From Kiloniellales bacterium (GTDB lineage Bacteria; Pseudomonadota; Alphaproteobacteria; Kiloniellales; JAKSBE01), in contig JASJBF010000034.1 in NCBI GenBank assembly GCA_030066685.1, forward strand, positions 1-64,000: a DNA stretch of 64,000 nucleotides. The letters are read 5' to 3'. Position 1 is the first letter of the stretch. Each line of letters starts with the position of its first letter. Positions 13,803 to 22,145 of this stretch are shown one piece after another. The notes beneath the pieces were generated by a model. That model was given only the letters and a program-made list of their open reading frames with translations. It was not told the origin of the DNA and ran no database searches. Position numbers and translations under genes: made by a program.

Positions 13803-13852
13803 AGCAACAATGACATGAGGTCGGATCGACCTCTTGTCTGAATCGTGCTCTA
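13800..13852. repeat. Palindromic element 3, within the atp operon
   Basis: Outer TAGAGCA/TGCTCTA stem (13800-13806 with 13846-13852) and inner 12-bp stem with one mismatch (13812-13823 with 13827-13838) around a 3-base loop. The atpD stop codon is the first three bases of the element. Confidence 0.85.
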
Positions 13853-13864
13853 GACTTTTGAAAG

Positions 13865-13914
13865 AGAGCGGGATTCAGACATGAAGCTGGGTCGGCTTCA
13901 TGTCATCCCGCTCT
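13865..13914. repeat. Palindromic element 4, within the atp operon
   Basis: Outer 10-bp stem AGAGCGGGAT/ATCCCGCTCT (13865-13874 with 13905-13914), one-sided bulge TCA (13875-13877), inner 10-bp stem (13878-13887 with 13895-13904), loop of 7. It ends 6 bases before the atpC ribosome binding site and shares the GATTCAGACA core with the reverse complement of element 3. Confidence 0.85.
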
Positions 13915-13935
13915 AGCCACAGGGAGGCCCCCGCC

Positions 13936-14343
13936 ATGGCCGAGGGCAAGGTTGCGTTCGAACTGGTGTCGCCGGAGCGGCTTCTGCTCTCGGTGGAGGC
14001 CGACATGGTGGTCGTCCCCGGCGCAGAGGGCGACTTCGGCGTCCTGCCGCGGCATGCTCCCCTGGTCTCGAGCGTGAAGACCGGTGTCATCACCGTCCAC
14101 GATGCCGGCCAGGTCACCGAGCGGATCTTCGTCGCCGGCGGCTTCGCCGAGGTGACGCCCGAGCGCTGCACCGTCCTGGCCGAACGGGCGATCTCGGTCC
14201 GCGACATTGACCGCGCCCAGACCGAAGTCGAGCTTCAGGCGGCGCGCGAAGAGCTGGCCGACGCTGCCAACGACGACGAGCGGCGCGCGGCCGAGCGCCA
14301 GATCGCGGTCGCCGAGGCGCTTCTGGAAGCCGCCGCCGGCTGA
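13936..14343 (+). CDS. atpC: ATP synthase F1 subunit epsilon
   Basis: This is the rotor-base subunit and an inhibitor of ATP hydrolysis. The 135 residues begin with VAFELVSPERLLLS and contain the beta-sandwich signature VPGAEGDFGVLPRHAPLVS, followed by the C-terminal helical hairpin rich in Ala, Glu and Arg. The ATG at 13936 has AGGGAGG eight bases upstream; an upstream ATG would place the start inside the hairpin. The 133 bases separating it from atpD are almost entirely the two palindromic elements, unlike the tight spacing of the rest of the operon. Confidence 0.95.
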   Translation: MAEGKVAFELVSPERLLLSVEADMVVVPGAEGDFGVLPRHAPLVSSVKTGVITVHDAGQVTERIFVAGGFAEVTPERCTVLAERAISVRDIDRAQTEVELQAAREELADAANDDERRAAERQIAVAEALLEAAAG

Positions 14344-14485
14344 TCCGGCCGGGTGCCGCGGCAGCGCATCTTTGGCGGGTAGAGGCTTTGCGCGAATCCG
14401 GGAGCGATGGCAAGCTTTAGCGCTTGCCGGAGAGCGATTGCGATCCAATCTCATCGAAAATGCGAAGCCCACTGCCGAATCGGTC

Positions 14486-15307
14486 ATGAAACACTGGACG
14501 CTTGACGATATCCCCTGGGATCGCTTCGAGGCCGAAAAGGTCGATCCGCACATCCTCCAGATCATGAAGGGGGTCAGTCTGGTCGAGCACAACGGCAGCG
14601 ACTACGCGACCTATCTCTGCAACGTCTTTCACGACGATCTGGCCTTCCAGGACGAAGCCCGTGCCTGGGCGGCGGAAGAGGTGCAGCACGGCCGGGCGCT
14701 GGGCCAATGGGCGACGCTCGCCGATCCCGGCTTCGACTTCGAGAGCGCCTTCGACCGCTTCATCGCCGGGTTCCGGCCGGATGTCGAGGCGACGCAGTCC
14801 ATCCGAGGCTCGCGCTCGGGCGAGCTAGTCGCCCGCTGCATCGTCGAGGTCGGGACCAGTTCCTACTATGCCGCCATGTCCGAGGCCTGCAGAGAGCCGG
14901 TGCTGAAGGAGATCTGCAAGCGGATCGCCGCCGACGAGCTGAGGCACTACCGGATGTTCTACAAGGCGCTGATGCGCTACCTGGAACATGAGGGCATCGG
15001 CCGCCTGCGCCGTGTCGCGGTGGCCCTCAGCCGAATCCGCGAATCCGAGGACGACGAGATCGCCTATGCGCATTTCGCCGCCAACGGGGGGGCGGGCGAG
15101 ATCTACGACCGGCAGCGCTCGAGCGACTTTATGCACGGCATCGCCTTCCAGCACTATCGGCCGAAGCACGTCGACCGGGTGGTCACCATGACCCTCAAGG
15201 CGGCCGGCCTCAATCCCCAGGCGGCCTGGGCGCCCTGGGTGTCGCGCCTGGCCTATCGCCTGATCCGCCGCCGCGGGGCGAGGACCGCGCAGGCCCTGGC
15301 CGCCTGA
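14486..15307 (+). CDS. Ferritin-like di-iron protein, acyl-ACP-desaturase-like
   Basis: The product is 273 residues. It carries two di-iron motifs with spacing like the soluble acyl-ACP desaturases: EEVQHG at 64-69 and DELRHYRMFY at 150-159, corresponding to the EExxHG and DExRHxxxY motifs that supply carboxylate and His ligands. A further helix pair contains the ERHN-type carboxylates less clearly. The sequence ends in a basic tail (YRLIRRRGARTAQALAA). No strong ribosome binding site is visible before the ATG at 14486, so the start is uncertain. Desaturase, hydroxylase or other oxidase activity is all possible. It follows atpC by 142 bases with no functional link evident. Confidence 0.8.
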   Translation: MKHWTLDDIPWDRFEAEKVDPHILQIMKGVSLVEHNGSDYATYLCNVFHDDLAFQDEARAWAAEEVQHGRALGQWATLADPGFDFESAFDRFIAGFRPDVEATQSIRGSRSGELVARCIVEVGTSSYYAAMSEACREPVLKEICKRIAADELRHYRMFYKALMRYLEHEGIGRLRRVAVALSRIRESEDDEIAYAHFAANGGAGEIYDRQRSSDFMHGIAFQHYRPKHVDRVVTMTLKAAGLNPQAAWAPWVSRLAYRLIRRRGARTAQALAA

Positions 15308-15387
15308 AGCAAGCTCGGACTTGCCGCTGTTGCCGGCCAGGCTTTAGGCTTTCCTAGTTCTATTCAACCCAGGAACGCAGCATCGCC

Positions 15388-17100
15388 ATGCGCCGCCTAG
15401 CCTCGCTCTGCCTTCTGGTCCTGCTGCTGCCCGGACGGCTCTCGGCCGAACAGGCCATCCTTTCGCCGCAGGACATCTTCCACCCCGTCGTCGGGACCCA
15501 GGGGATGGTCGCGTCGCAGGAGGCGACGGCGACCCGGATCGGCCTGGAGGTCCTGAAGCGCGGCGGCAATGCCGTCGATGCCGCGGTGGCCGTCGGCTTC
15601 GCCCTGGCGGTCACCCTGCCGCGCGCCGGCAACCTGGGCGGCGGCGGCTTCATGCTGATCCACATGGCCGAGTCCGGCGAGACCCTGGCGCTGGACTATC
15701 GCGAGGAGGCGCCGGCGGCGGCCGGTCGGGACCTCTTTCTCGGCCCGGACGGCGAGGTCGACAACCAGCGGGCGCGCTTCAGCTATCTCTCCGCCGGGGT
15801 GCCCGGAACGGTCGCCGGCCTCGCCGCGGCCCAGGCGCGCTTCGGCCGCCTGACCCTGGCCGAAATCCTGGCGCCGGCGATCCGGCTCGCCGAGGAGGGC
15901 GTGACCGTCTCGCCGTTCCTGGCCGAGGGCCTGGCCGCGCGGGCCGACCGGATGAAGGCCTGGCCTGAGACCGCGCGCATCTTCTTCAAGGCCGACGGCA
16001 GCCCCTACCGCGCCGGCGAACGCCTGGTCCAGGCGGACCTGGCCTGGAGCCTCAAGGAGATCGCCCTCAAAGGTCCGGAGGCCTTCTACACGGGCGAGAT
16101 CGGCCGGCGGATCGCCGCCGACATGAATGCCAACGGAGGCCTGATCACCGAAGCCGATCTGGCCGCTTACGACGTGGCCTGGCGCGCGCCGGTGACCGGC
16201 CGCTACCGGGGTTACGAGATCGCCTCCATGCCGCCGCCCTCCTCGGGCGGCATCCACCTGGTCCAGATCCTCAACCTGCTGGAATCCTATCCGCTGGCTG
16301 AGATGGGCGCGGGCTCCGCGGCGACGCTCCACGTCATGGCCGAGGCGATGAAGCTGGCCTATGCCGACCGCAGCCAGCACCTCGGCGATCCGGACTTCTG
16401 GGCCGTGCCGCAGCGCGGCCTGACCTCCAAGGCCTACGCCAGCCGCCTCAGGCAGCGGATCGACCAGGCGCGCGCCCTCGCCGCGGCCGAGATCGGGCCA
16501 GGGGACCCGGCGCCCTACGAGAGCAACGAGACCACCCACTTCTCGGTCGCCGACCGCTTCGGCAACGTGGTCTCCAACACCTATACCATCAACTTCAGCT
16601 ACGGCAGCGGCATCGTCGCCAAGGGCACCGGAATCTTGCTGAACAACGAGATGGACGACTTCTCGGCCAAGCCCGGTACGCCCAACGCCTACGGGCTGAT
16701 CGGCGGCGAGGCCAACGCGATCGAGCCCGGCAAGCGGCCCTTGAGCTCGATGACCCCGACCCTGGTCTTCAAGGACGGCAAGCCCTGGCTGGTGACCGGC
16801 AGTCCCGGCGGCAGCCGGATCATCACCACGGTCCTGCAGATCATCCTCAATACCGTCGACCACGGAATGAACGTGGCCGCGGCCTCAGCCGCGCCGCGCA
16901 TCCATCACCAATGGCTACCCGACGAACTGCGCGTCGAGCCGGGCCTCAGCCCCGATTCTCTGAGCCTGCTGGCCCGGAAGGGGCACCGCGTGGTGGTCAA
17001 GAACGCCATGGGGTCGACGCAGTCCCTGCTGCGCATCGAGGGCGGCTGGACCGGGGCCTCGGACCCGCGCCGGCCCGGCGCCCTCACGCTGGGTTATTGA
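15388..17100 (+). CDS. ggt: Gamma-glutamyltransferase
   Basis: This is a periplasmic Ntn hydrolase that cleaves or transfers the gamma-glutamyl group of glutathione. The 570 residues start with a signal peptide (MRRLASLCLLVLLLPGRLSA). The precursor self-cleaves before the catalytic Thr, here T382 in ESNETTHFSVAD, giving large and small subunits. GNAVDAAVAVGFALAV, NLGGGGFMLIH and the GSPGGSRIITTVLQ oxyanion segment are all present. Length is normal for the family. Confidence 0.95.
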   Translation: MRRLASLCLLVLLLPGRLSAEQAILSPQDIFHPVVGTQGMVASQEATATRIGLEVLKRGGNAVDAAVAVGFALAVTLPRAGNLGGGGFMLIHMAESGETLALDYREEAPAAAGRDLFLGPDGEVDNQRARFSYLSAGVPGTVAGLAAAQARFGRLTLAEILAPAIRLAEEGVTVSPFLAEGLAARADRMKAWPETARIFFKADGSPYRAGERLVQADLAWSLKEIALKGPEAFYTGEIGRRIAADMNANGGLITEADLAAYDVAWRAPVTGRYRGYEIASMPPPSSGGIHLVQILNLLESYPLAEMGAGSAATLHVMAEAMKLAYADRSQHLGDPDFWAVPQRGLTSKAYASRLRQRIDQARALAAAEIGPGDPAPYESNETTHFSVADRFGNVVSNTYTINFSYGSGIVAKGTGILLNNEMDDFSAKPGTPNAYGLIGGEANAIEPGKRPLSSMTPTLVFKDGKPWLVTGSPGGSRIITTVLQIILNTVDHGMNVAAASAAPRIHHQWLPDELRVEPGLSPDSLSLLARKGHRVVVKNAMGSTQSLLRIEGGWTGASDPRRPGALTLGY

Positions 17101-17138
17101 CGGCCTTCGCCGCCCTGAACTCACGGCAGGGGCGGAGG

Positions 17139-17522
17139 GTGGGACCGCCGGTTTGGGTCATGGTGATCCTGGCGGTGGCGAATGTTCCGCTTTTCTGCCT
17201 TGCCGTCTGGCTTGCCTTCGACGACCACGGTCTCCGGGGCTTTGCGGCTGTCCTCCTGGTGACCGCCGGTTTCGGCCTGCCCTGGTTTCTGCTGCAGCGC
17301 CAGCTCAACGTCTTCCCTGCCGTGGTGCCTTTCGCCGCGCTAGAGGAAGGCGCGATCGCGGTCCTCGTCGGCCGGGTCGAGCGGCGGACCCGGGATTGGC
17401 CGCTGCCGGTCTCCTCGCTGGTCTTTCCCCAGGCCGGCGTGCCGCGCGACCGCTTAAAGCTCCGGGTGACCAGGGCCGAGAACCGCGAGCCGCCGGCGCT
17501 GGGCGGTCACCGAGTATCGTGA
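17139..17522 (+). CDS. Small membrane protein of unknown function
   Basis: The product is about 127 residues from a GTG at 17139, or 120 from the ATG at 17160. Two hydrophobic segments near the N-terminus (VMVILAVANVPLFCLAVWLA and FAAVLLVTAGFGLPWFLL) should span the membrane, followed by a soluble tail of about 65 residues. I do not recognise the family. It lies 38 bases after ggt and 4 bases before a broken gene, and may belong to the same decayed segment. Confidence 0.5.
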   Translation: MGPPVWVMVILAVANVPLFCLAVWLAFDDHGLRGFAAVLLVTAGFGLPWFLLQRQLNVFPAVVPFAALEEGAIAVLVGRVERRTRDWPLPVSSLVFPQAGVPRDRLKLRVTRAENREPPALGGHRVS

Positions 17523-17526
17523 CAAC

Positions 17527-17940
17527 GTGAGCGACAAGGTCGAGCCCGAGTTTGAGATCTCCGGCCTGCGCTCCGTCCACGACCCGGTGGTGATCAGCTC
17601 CACGACCAGCTATCCCAAGGCCTTCGACGCCGAGAAGCTGGAGCTCTGTCGCGAGCCGCAGTCCTGGCTGGTCTACGAGGTCCAGACCTCGCAGGTCCAG
17701 AACAAGCACCACGCCGCCCGCTTCCCCGGTCTGAACTATGCCTAGGAGACCCTGTTCATCCTGCCCGCGGGACGTCGGTTCAGCCACAAGGGCGCCGTCG
17801 TCGATTTCGAATCACCTTATGGCAGATTCCAGCGCCGGCCGGAGGTGGCCGAAGGCGGCCTGCGCTTCCGCACCGAGTTGACCATCCCGGGCGGGGAGAT
17901 CCCGCTCAAGGAACTGGAGCAGTTCAACGCCCCTTGGTAT
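17527..17940 (+). pseudogene. Decayed gene fragment interrupted by an in-frame stop (possible DUF3857-type C-terminus)
   Basis: From a GTG at 17527 the frame reads 72 codons to a TAG at 17743, then continues open in the same frame for about 65 more codons. The part after the stop (ETLFILPAGRRFSH, then FESPYGRFQRRPEV and LTIPGGEIPLKELEQFNA) reads like normal protein and resembles the end of DUF3857 transglutaminase-associated domains. The match is by eye and tentative. The recognisable protein ends near 17940, where the frame runs into the end of rppH on the other strand. The N-terminal bulk of such a protein is missing, so this is most likely a remnant. Confidence 0.5.
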
Positions 17941-17944
17941 AACC

Positions 17945-18442
17945 TCAGCGCAGCAGCCCGGCGAACTCGGCCAGGACCTCGCGGTAGAGGCCGCGCTTGA
18001 AGGGCACGATCAGCTCGGTCAGCTGGCCGGCGGGCACCCAGCGCCAGGACAGGAACTCCGGCTCCTGCGTGTCGAGATCGATGTCGCTGTCCCGGCCCAG
18101 GAAACGCAGCGCGAACCACTTCTGCCGCTGACCGCGGTAGCGGCCCTTCCAGACCTTGGGCACCAGGTCCGGTGGCAGGTCGTAGCTCAGCCAGCCCCGG
18201 CTTTCGGCCAGGAACGCCGCCTTGTCGGTGCCGATCTCCTCCGCCATCTCGCGCAGCGCGGCGGCCCGCGGGGCCTCGCCCTTGTCGATCCCGCCCTGCG
18301 GCATCTGCCAGGCCTCCGCGGCTGTGTCGATACGCCGCCCGACGAAGACCTCGCCGGCGGCGTTCAGCAGAAGGATGCCGACGCCCGGACGGTAGGGCAG
18401 CCGGGCGTAGGGGTGGCCCGGTTCATCGCTCGAGCCGGTCAT
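17945..18442 (-). CDS. rppH: RNA pyrophosphohydrolase (Nudix)
   Basis: The enzyme removes pyrophosphate from 5'-triphosphate RNA ends and so starts mRNA decay. The 165 residues contain the Nudix box GGIDKGEAPRAAALREMAEEIG and the family motifs YRPGVGILLLNAAGEVFVGRR, WQMPQGG and YRGQRQKWFALRF. The ATG at 18442 gives the usual length; the frame extends further upstream into the neighbouring gene region. It is the last gene of the long minus-strand block, 22 bases after the deacetylase. Confidence 0.94.
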   Translation of the reverse strand: MTGSSDEPGHPYARLPYRPGVGILLLNAAGEVFVGRRIDTAAEAWQMPQGGIDKGEAPRAAALREMAEEIGTDKAAFLAESRGWLSYDLPPDLVPKVWKGRYRGQRQKWFALRFLGRDSDIDLDTQEPEFLSWRWVPAGQLTELIVPFKRGLYREVLAEFAGLLR

Positions 18443-18464
18443 GCCGATCGCCCCGCCATCCCGC

Positions 18465-19514
18465 TCAAGCCGGGCCCGGCTGCGGCACCAGGGCGGAGAC
18501 CGGGGCCAGGGCGAAGCCGCGCGCGCCGAGGTCACGCGCCCAGCGCGCGAGTTGCTCGACCGCCTGCGGATAGGGCCTGGCGATCGCGACCGCCTGACCG
18601 CGGGCCAGGGCCAGGCTCTCGACCTCGGCCAGCCGCGCCCGTATCACCGCGTCGCTCGCCTGGTTGTCGTCGAGCAGACGATCGTTGACCACCCAGGCGG
18701 TGCCCAGCGACGCTGCGAGCTCGGCCGCGATGCTGTCCCTGGCGCTGGCGTTGTCCAGGTAGATCAGCCCCTTGGTCTTGAGCGCGCGCAGCAGGATCCG
18801 CATGTCGGGCTCGGACGCGGCGAAGCGCGACCCCAGCGCGGCGGCCACGCCGATGTAGTTCGAGCCGCGCCCGAGGATGTCGTTCAGCCTCTCGAGGTTC
18901 TCGCGGTCGCCGGCGCCGGTCATCAGCGCCAGAGGGCCGGGATCGCTGCGGGGAAAGTCGAGCGGCTCCATCGGCAGGTCCAGCATGACTTCGTGGCCGT
19001 CGACCCGGGCCACCGCGATCCAGCGGTTCAGGTCGCTGGCGTAGGGCGTGAAGGACAATGTGACCGCTGCCGGCAGGCTCTGCACCGCGCGCTGGGTCGC
19101 CGCGCCGTCCAGGCCGAGCCCGGTGATCACGATGGCGATCCGTGGCCGCGGATCCTTGCGGTCGAAGGCCGCGGCGAAGCGGCGCCAGGTCGGCGGCCCC
19201 TTGCCGCTGCCTTGCTTCTGAAGGCGCTTTTTCAGCTCTTCGGGTGAAGGCTCGGCTTCGGCCCGGGGCGCCGGCGGCGCTGCGGGCGGGGCCCCGGCTG
19301 CGGTCTCGCCCGCAGCCGGTCTCGGCACGCCCGGCGCCGGCGCGTCCTTCTCCTCGGCCTGCTCGGCCCGGTGATCGCGCCGGGCCTCCGGATGGAGGTA
19401 GAAGACCCAGGCAAAGCCGGCACCGACCAGGGCGAAGAGCACGATCCACGCGGCGATCAGGGCCGCGAGGCCGCCTTTGCCGCCTGGCGGAGCGTCATCC
19501 TGCAGCCGGGCCAT
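18465..19514 (-). CDS. Divergent polysaccharide deacetylase (YibQ/DUF610-like)
   Basis: The 349-residue protein has an N-terminal membrane anchor (LAALIAAWIVLFALVGAGFAWVF), a Pro/Ala/Glu-rich linker (about 45-90), and a NodB-like barrel from RPRIAIVITGLGLDG onward. The family signatures AVTLSFTPYASDLNRW, GHEVMLDLPMEPLDFP and YLDNASARDSIA are clear. Members sit beside envC and ctpA in many proteobacteria and are thought to act in cell-wall processing at division, which fits this operon. Confidence 0.9.
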   Translation of the reverse strand: MARLQDDAPPGGKGGLAALIAAWIVLFALVGAGFAWVFYLHPEARRDHRAEQAEEKDAPAPGVPRPAAGETAAGAPPAAPPAPRAEAEPSPEELKKRLQKQGSGKGPPTWRRFAAAFDRKDPRPRIAIVITGLGLDGAATQRAVQSLPAAVTLSFTPYASDLNRWIAVARVDGHEVMLDLPMEPLDFPRSDPGPLALMTGAGDRENLERLNDILGRGSNYIGVAAALGSRFAASEPDMRILLRALKTKGLIYLDNASARDSIAAELAASLGTAWVVNDRLLDDNQASDAVIRARLAEVESLALARGQAVAIARPYPQAVEQLARWARDLGARGFALAPVSALVPQPGPA

Positions 19515-19549
19515 GGGTCGTCTCGGCGGCCCTCACGACCGCCGCACCC

Positions 19550-20842
19550 TCAGTTGACGACGCGTTCGCTGAACAGGCGCAGGCCGCGCAGCAGATCCAG
19601 GGCTCTGGTCAGCTGGTAGTCCTGCGGCGGCTCCGTCTCGCCGGTCTCGTTCGCGCTGGTCTCGCCGCCGTCCGGCCGCTCCTCGCCTTCGGGGGTGTCG
19701 AGCGCGCCGCGCAGGTCTGCCTCGCGGCTGCGCCGGCGGCTCTCGATGTCCTCGATGCGCGCCTGCTTGACCTCGATGTCCGGCTCGATCCCCTTGGCCT
19801 GGATCGAGCGCCCGGAGGGCGTGTAGTAGCGCGAGGTGGTCAGGCGCATGGCCCCGTGGCCCGGCATCGGGATGATGGTCTGAACGGAGCCCTTGCCGAA
19901 GGAGGCGGTGCCCAGGACGATCGCGCGCCGGTGATCCTGCAGGGCGCCGGCCACGATCTCCGAGGCCGAGGCGGAGCCGGAGTTGATCAGCACGACGATC
20001 GGAAGACCCTCCGCCAGGTCGCCGGGGCGGGAGTTGAAGCGCTGCCCCTCCTCGGTGTCGCGACCCCGGGTCGAGACGATCTCGCCCTTGTCAAGGAAGG
20101 CGTCCGAGACCGCGATCGCCTGGTCGAGCAGGCCGCCCGGGTTGTTTCGCAGATCGATCACGTAGCCGATGAGATCGTTGCCCAGTTCCTTCTTGGCCCT
20201 CTCGATCGCCTGTTCCAGCCCCGGTTTGGTCTGCTCGTTGAAGGTGGTGATGCGCACGTAGCCGACGTCGCCCTCGACGCGGCCGCGAACCGACTGGATG
20301 GTGATGATGTCGCGGGTGATGGTCACGTCGAAGGCGTCGCGGCCTTCGCGGCGGACCGTCAGAACGATATCGGTGTTGACCGGGCCCCGCATCCGCTCGA
20401 CCGCCTGGGGCAGGGTCAGGCCGAGCACGGCCTCGCCGTCCAGGTGGGTGATGTAGTCGCCTGCCTGGATCCCGGCCTTGAAGGCCGGGGTGTCGTCGAT
20501 CGGCGAGACCACCTTGACCAGGCCGTTCTCGTCCAGGGTCACCTCGATGCCCAGGCCGCCGAACTCGCCCCGGGTCTGCACCTGCATGTCGCCGAAGCTC
20601 TTTTCGTCCAGGTAGCTGGAATGCGGGTCGAGCGCGGCGAGCATGCCCCGGATCGCCGACTCGATGAGGTCCTCGTCCGAGACCTCTTCGACGTAGTCCG
20701 CGCGGACCCTCTCGAAGACGTCTCCGAAGAGCTTGAGCTGACGATAGGTTTCGGAACGGTCGGACTCGGCCCAAAGGGAGGCGGCCGGGGTGATAACGAG
20801 CATCAGGACGGCGCCCAGCGCCGCAAATCGGAACTCACGCAT
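19550..20842 (-). CDS. ctpA: C-terminal processing protease (S41 family)
   Basis: This is a periplasmic serine protease with a Ser-Lys dyad that trims envelope proteins. The 430 residues have a signal peptide (REFRFAALGAVLMLVITPAASLWA), an inserted PDZ domain (GGLGIEVTLDENGLVKVVSPI onwards), the catalytic Ser in SGSASASEIVAGAL and the Lys in LGTASFGKGSVQT. The ATG overlaps the envC stop by one base (TAATG), which decides this start over an upstream in-frame codon. The C-terminus is an acidic Glu/Thr-rich tail. Confidence 0.95.
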   Translation of the reverse strand: MREFRFAALGAVLMLVITPAASLWAESDRSETYRQLKLFGDVFERVRADYVEEVSDEDLIESAIRGMLAALDPHSSYLDEKSFGDMQVQTRGEFGGLGIEVTLDENGLVKVVSPIDDTPAFKAGIQAGDYITHLDGEAVLGLTLPQAVERMRGPVNTDIVLTVRREGRDAFDVTITRDIITIQSVRGRVEGDVGYVRITTFNEQTKPGLEQAIERAKKELGNDLIGYVIDLRNNPGGLLDQAIAVSDAFLDKGEIVSTRGRDTEEGQRFNSRPGDLAEGLPIVVLINSGSASASEIVAGALQDHRRAIVLGTASFGKGSVQTIIPMPGHGAMRLTTSRYYTPSGRSIQAKGIEPDIEVKQARIEDIESRRRSREADLRGALDTPEGEERPDGGETSANETGETEPPQDYQLTRALDLLRGLRLFSERVVN

Positions 20843-22140
20843 TAGCCTTGCACCTTGTCGTCGATGTTGGCGAGCCATGGAAGCGGGTTGATCGGCTGCC
20901 CGGTCCGTCGCAGTTCGTAATAGAGTTCTGGCTTGCCGTTCTGCGGGCGTCCCATGACGCCGACCGGTTCACCGGCAAGCACCCATTGGCCGACCGCCGC
21001 GTTTAGGCGCTCGACCCCAGCCAGCAGGCTATGATACCGCCCGCCGTGTTCGATGATCAATAACTGGCCGTAGCCTCGAAATTCCCCGGAATAGACGATC
21101 CTGCCGTCGTAGGGGGCGACGACCTGCGCCCCCGCCCGGGTCGAAACCATGATCCCCTTGGAGGTCGCGCCCGGATTGCCGTCGCTGCGCTCGCCGTAGC
21201 GCAGGGTCAAGCGTCCGCGCGCCGGCATCACCAGGCTCGACTGGACCGAGGGGAAGGGCCGGATGTCGAGCGGCTTGGCCAGGGCGGCGATGGTCGACGG
21301 CTCCGGCGCGGCGCCGGAGTCCTCGTCCTGCCTGGCCGCCTGCGCGCGCGCCAGCGACTCCTGCTCCAGCCGCTCGACCAGCCCGCGCAAGTTCTCGGCC
21401 TCGGCGGCTCGCTTGGCCGCGCGCTGAAGCGTTTCGTCGAGCTCGCGGCTGGCCTTCTGGTAGAACTCTTCCTTGCGCTTGGTCAGCGCCGCCAGGGATA
21501 CGGTCTCGGCCTCGAGCTCGCGGGCGACCTTCTTGAGCTCCTCGCGGCGCAGGGCGATCTCGCTGCGCAGGCTGCGCAGCTCGTCGAGCTGGTTGCGCAG
21601 GACTTCGGCACGCTCGTCGATCTCGGCGACCGCGACCTTCAGCAGCATGGCGCTGCGTACCGCGTCCAGCGGCCGGCCGGGCACGGCGAAGGCCAGTTCC
21701 GGCGGCTGCAGGGCGATCCGCTGCAGCGCGCTCAGGGTTCGGACCATTTGGTCGTGGCGGCCCTCCAGGTCGCGCAGGTTCAGCTGCTCGTCCGCCTGCA
21801 GCCGGGCCAGGGTGGTCTCGACCGCCGAGAGCTGATCCTCCAGGGTCTGGGCGCTGCGGCCCTTGTCGACCAGCTCCTTGTGCAAGTCGCCGACCTCGGC
21901 TTCGAGCGAATTGGCCTTTTCGCCCAGTTCCTTGGCGCGGTTGCGCTCCGCCTCCAGCTCCTGCTCGATCTGGCGCAGGCGCGCGCTCTCCTCGTCGTTC
22001 TCCTGCTGCGCGGCCACCGGCCCGGCGCTCAAAGCGCCGCCGGCAAGCATCAGGGCCGCGAGACCCGTGCCGGCGCGGAACCTCCGGCGCTTCCCTCTGG
22101 GGAAACCGGGCTTGCGCTCGACCTGGGGGACGCCGACCAA
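20842..22140 (-). CDS. envC: EnvC-type murein hydrolase activator (degenerate LytM domain)
   Basis: This is a periplasmic activator of cell-wall amidases at the septum. The 432 residues contain a signal segment (RAGTGLAALMLAGGALSAGPVAA), a long coiled coil (about 50-260) and a C-terminal M23/LytM domain. The zinc ligands of active M23 enzymes are missing: KGIMVST stands where active enzymes have HxG(x)D, as in EnvC itself, so it should not cut peptidoglycan on its own. The frame begins with TTG at 22140, five bases after the gpmI stop, with GGAG upstream. Translationally coupled to ctpA. Confidence 0.88.
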   Translation of the reverse strand: MVGVPQVERKPGFPRGKRRRFRAGTGLAALMLAGGALSAGPVAAQQENDEESARLRQIEQELEAERNRAKELGEKANSLEAEVGDLHKELVDKGRSAQTLEDQLSAVETTLARLQADEQLNLRDLEGRHDQMVRTLSALQRIALQPPELAFAVPGRPLDAVRSAMLLKVAVAEIDERAEVLRNQLDELRSLRSEIALRREELKKVARELEAETVSLAALTKRKEEFYQKASRELDETLQRAAKRAAEAENLRGLVERLEQESLARAQAARQDEDSGAAPEPSTIAALAKPLDIRPFPSVQSSLVMPARGRLTLRYGERSDGNPGATSKGIMVSTRAGAQVVAPYDGRIVYSGEFRGYGQLLIIEHGGRYHSLLAGVERLNAAVGQWVLAGEPVGVMGRPQNGKPELYYELRRTGQPINPLPWLANIDDKVQG

Positions 22141-22145
22141 GCCGG

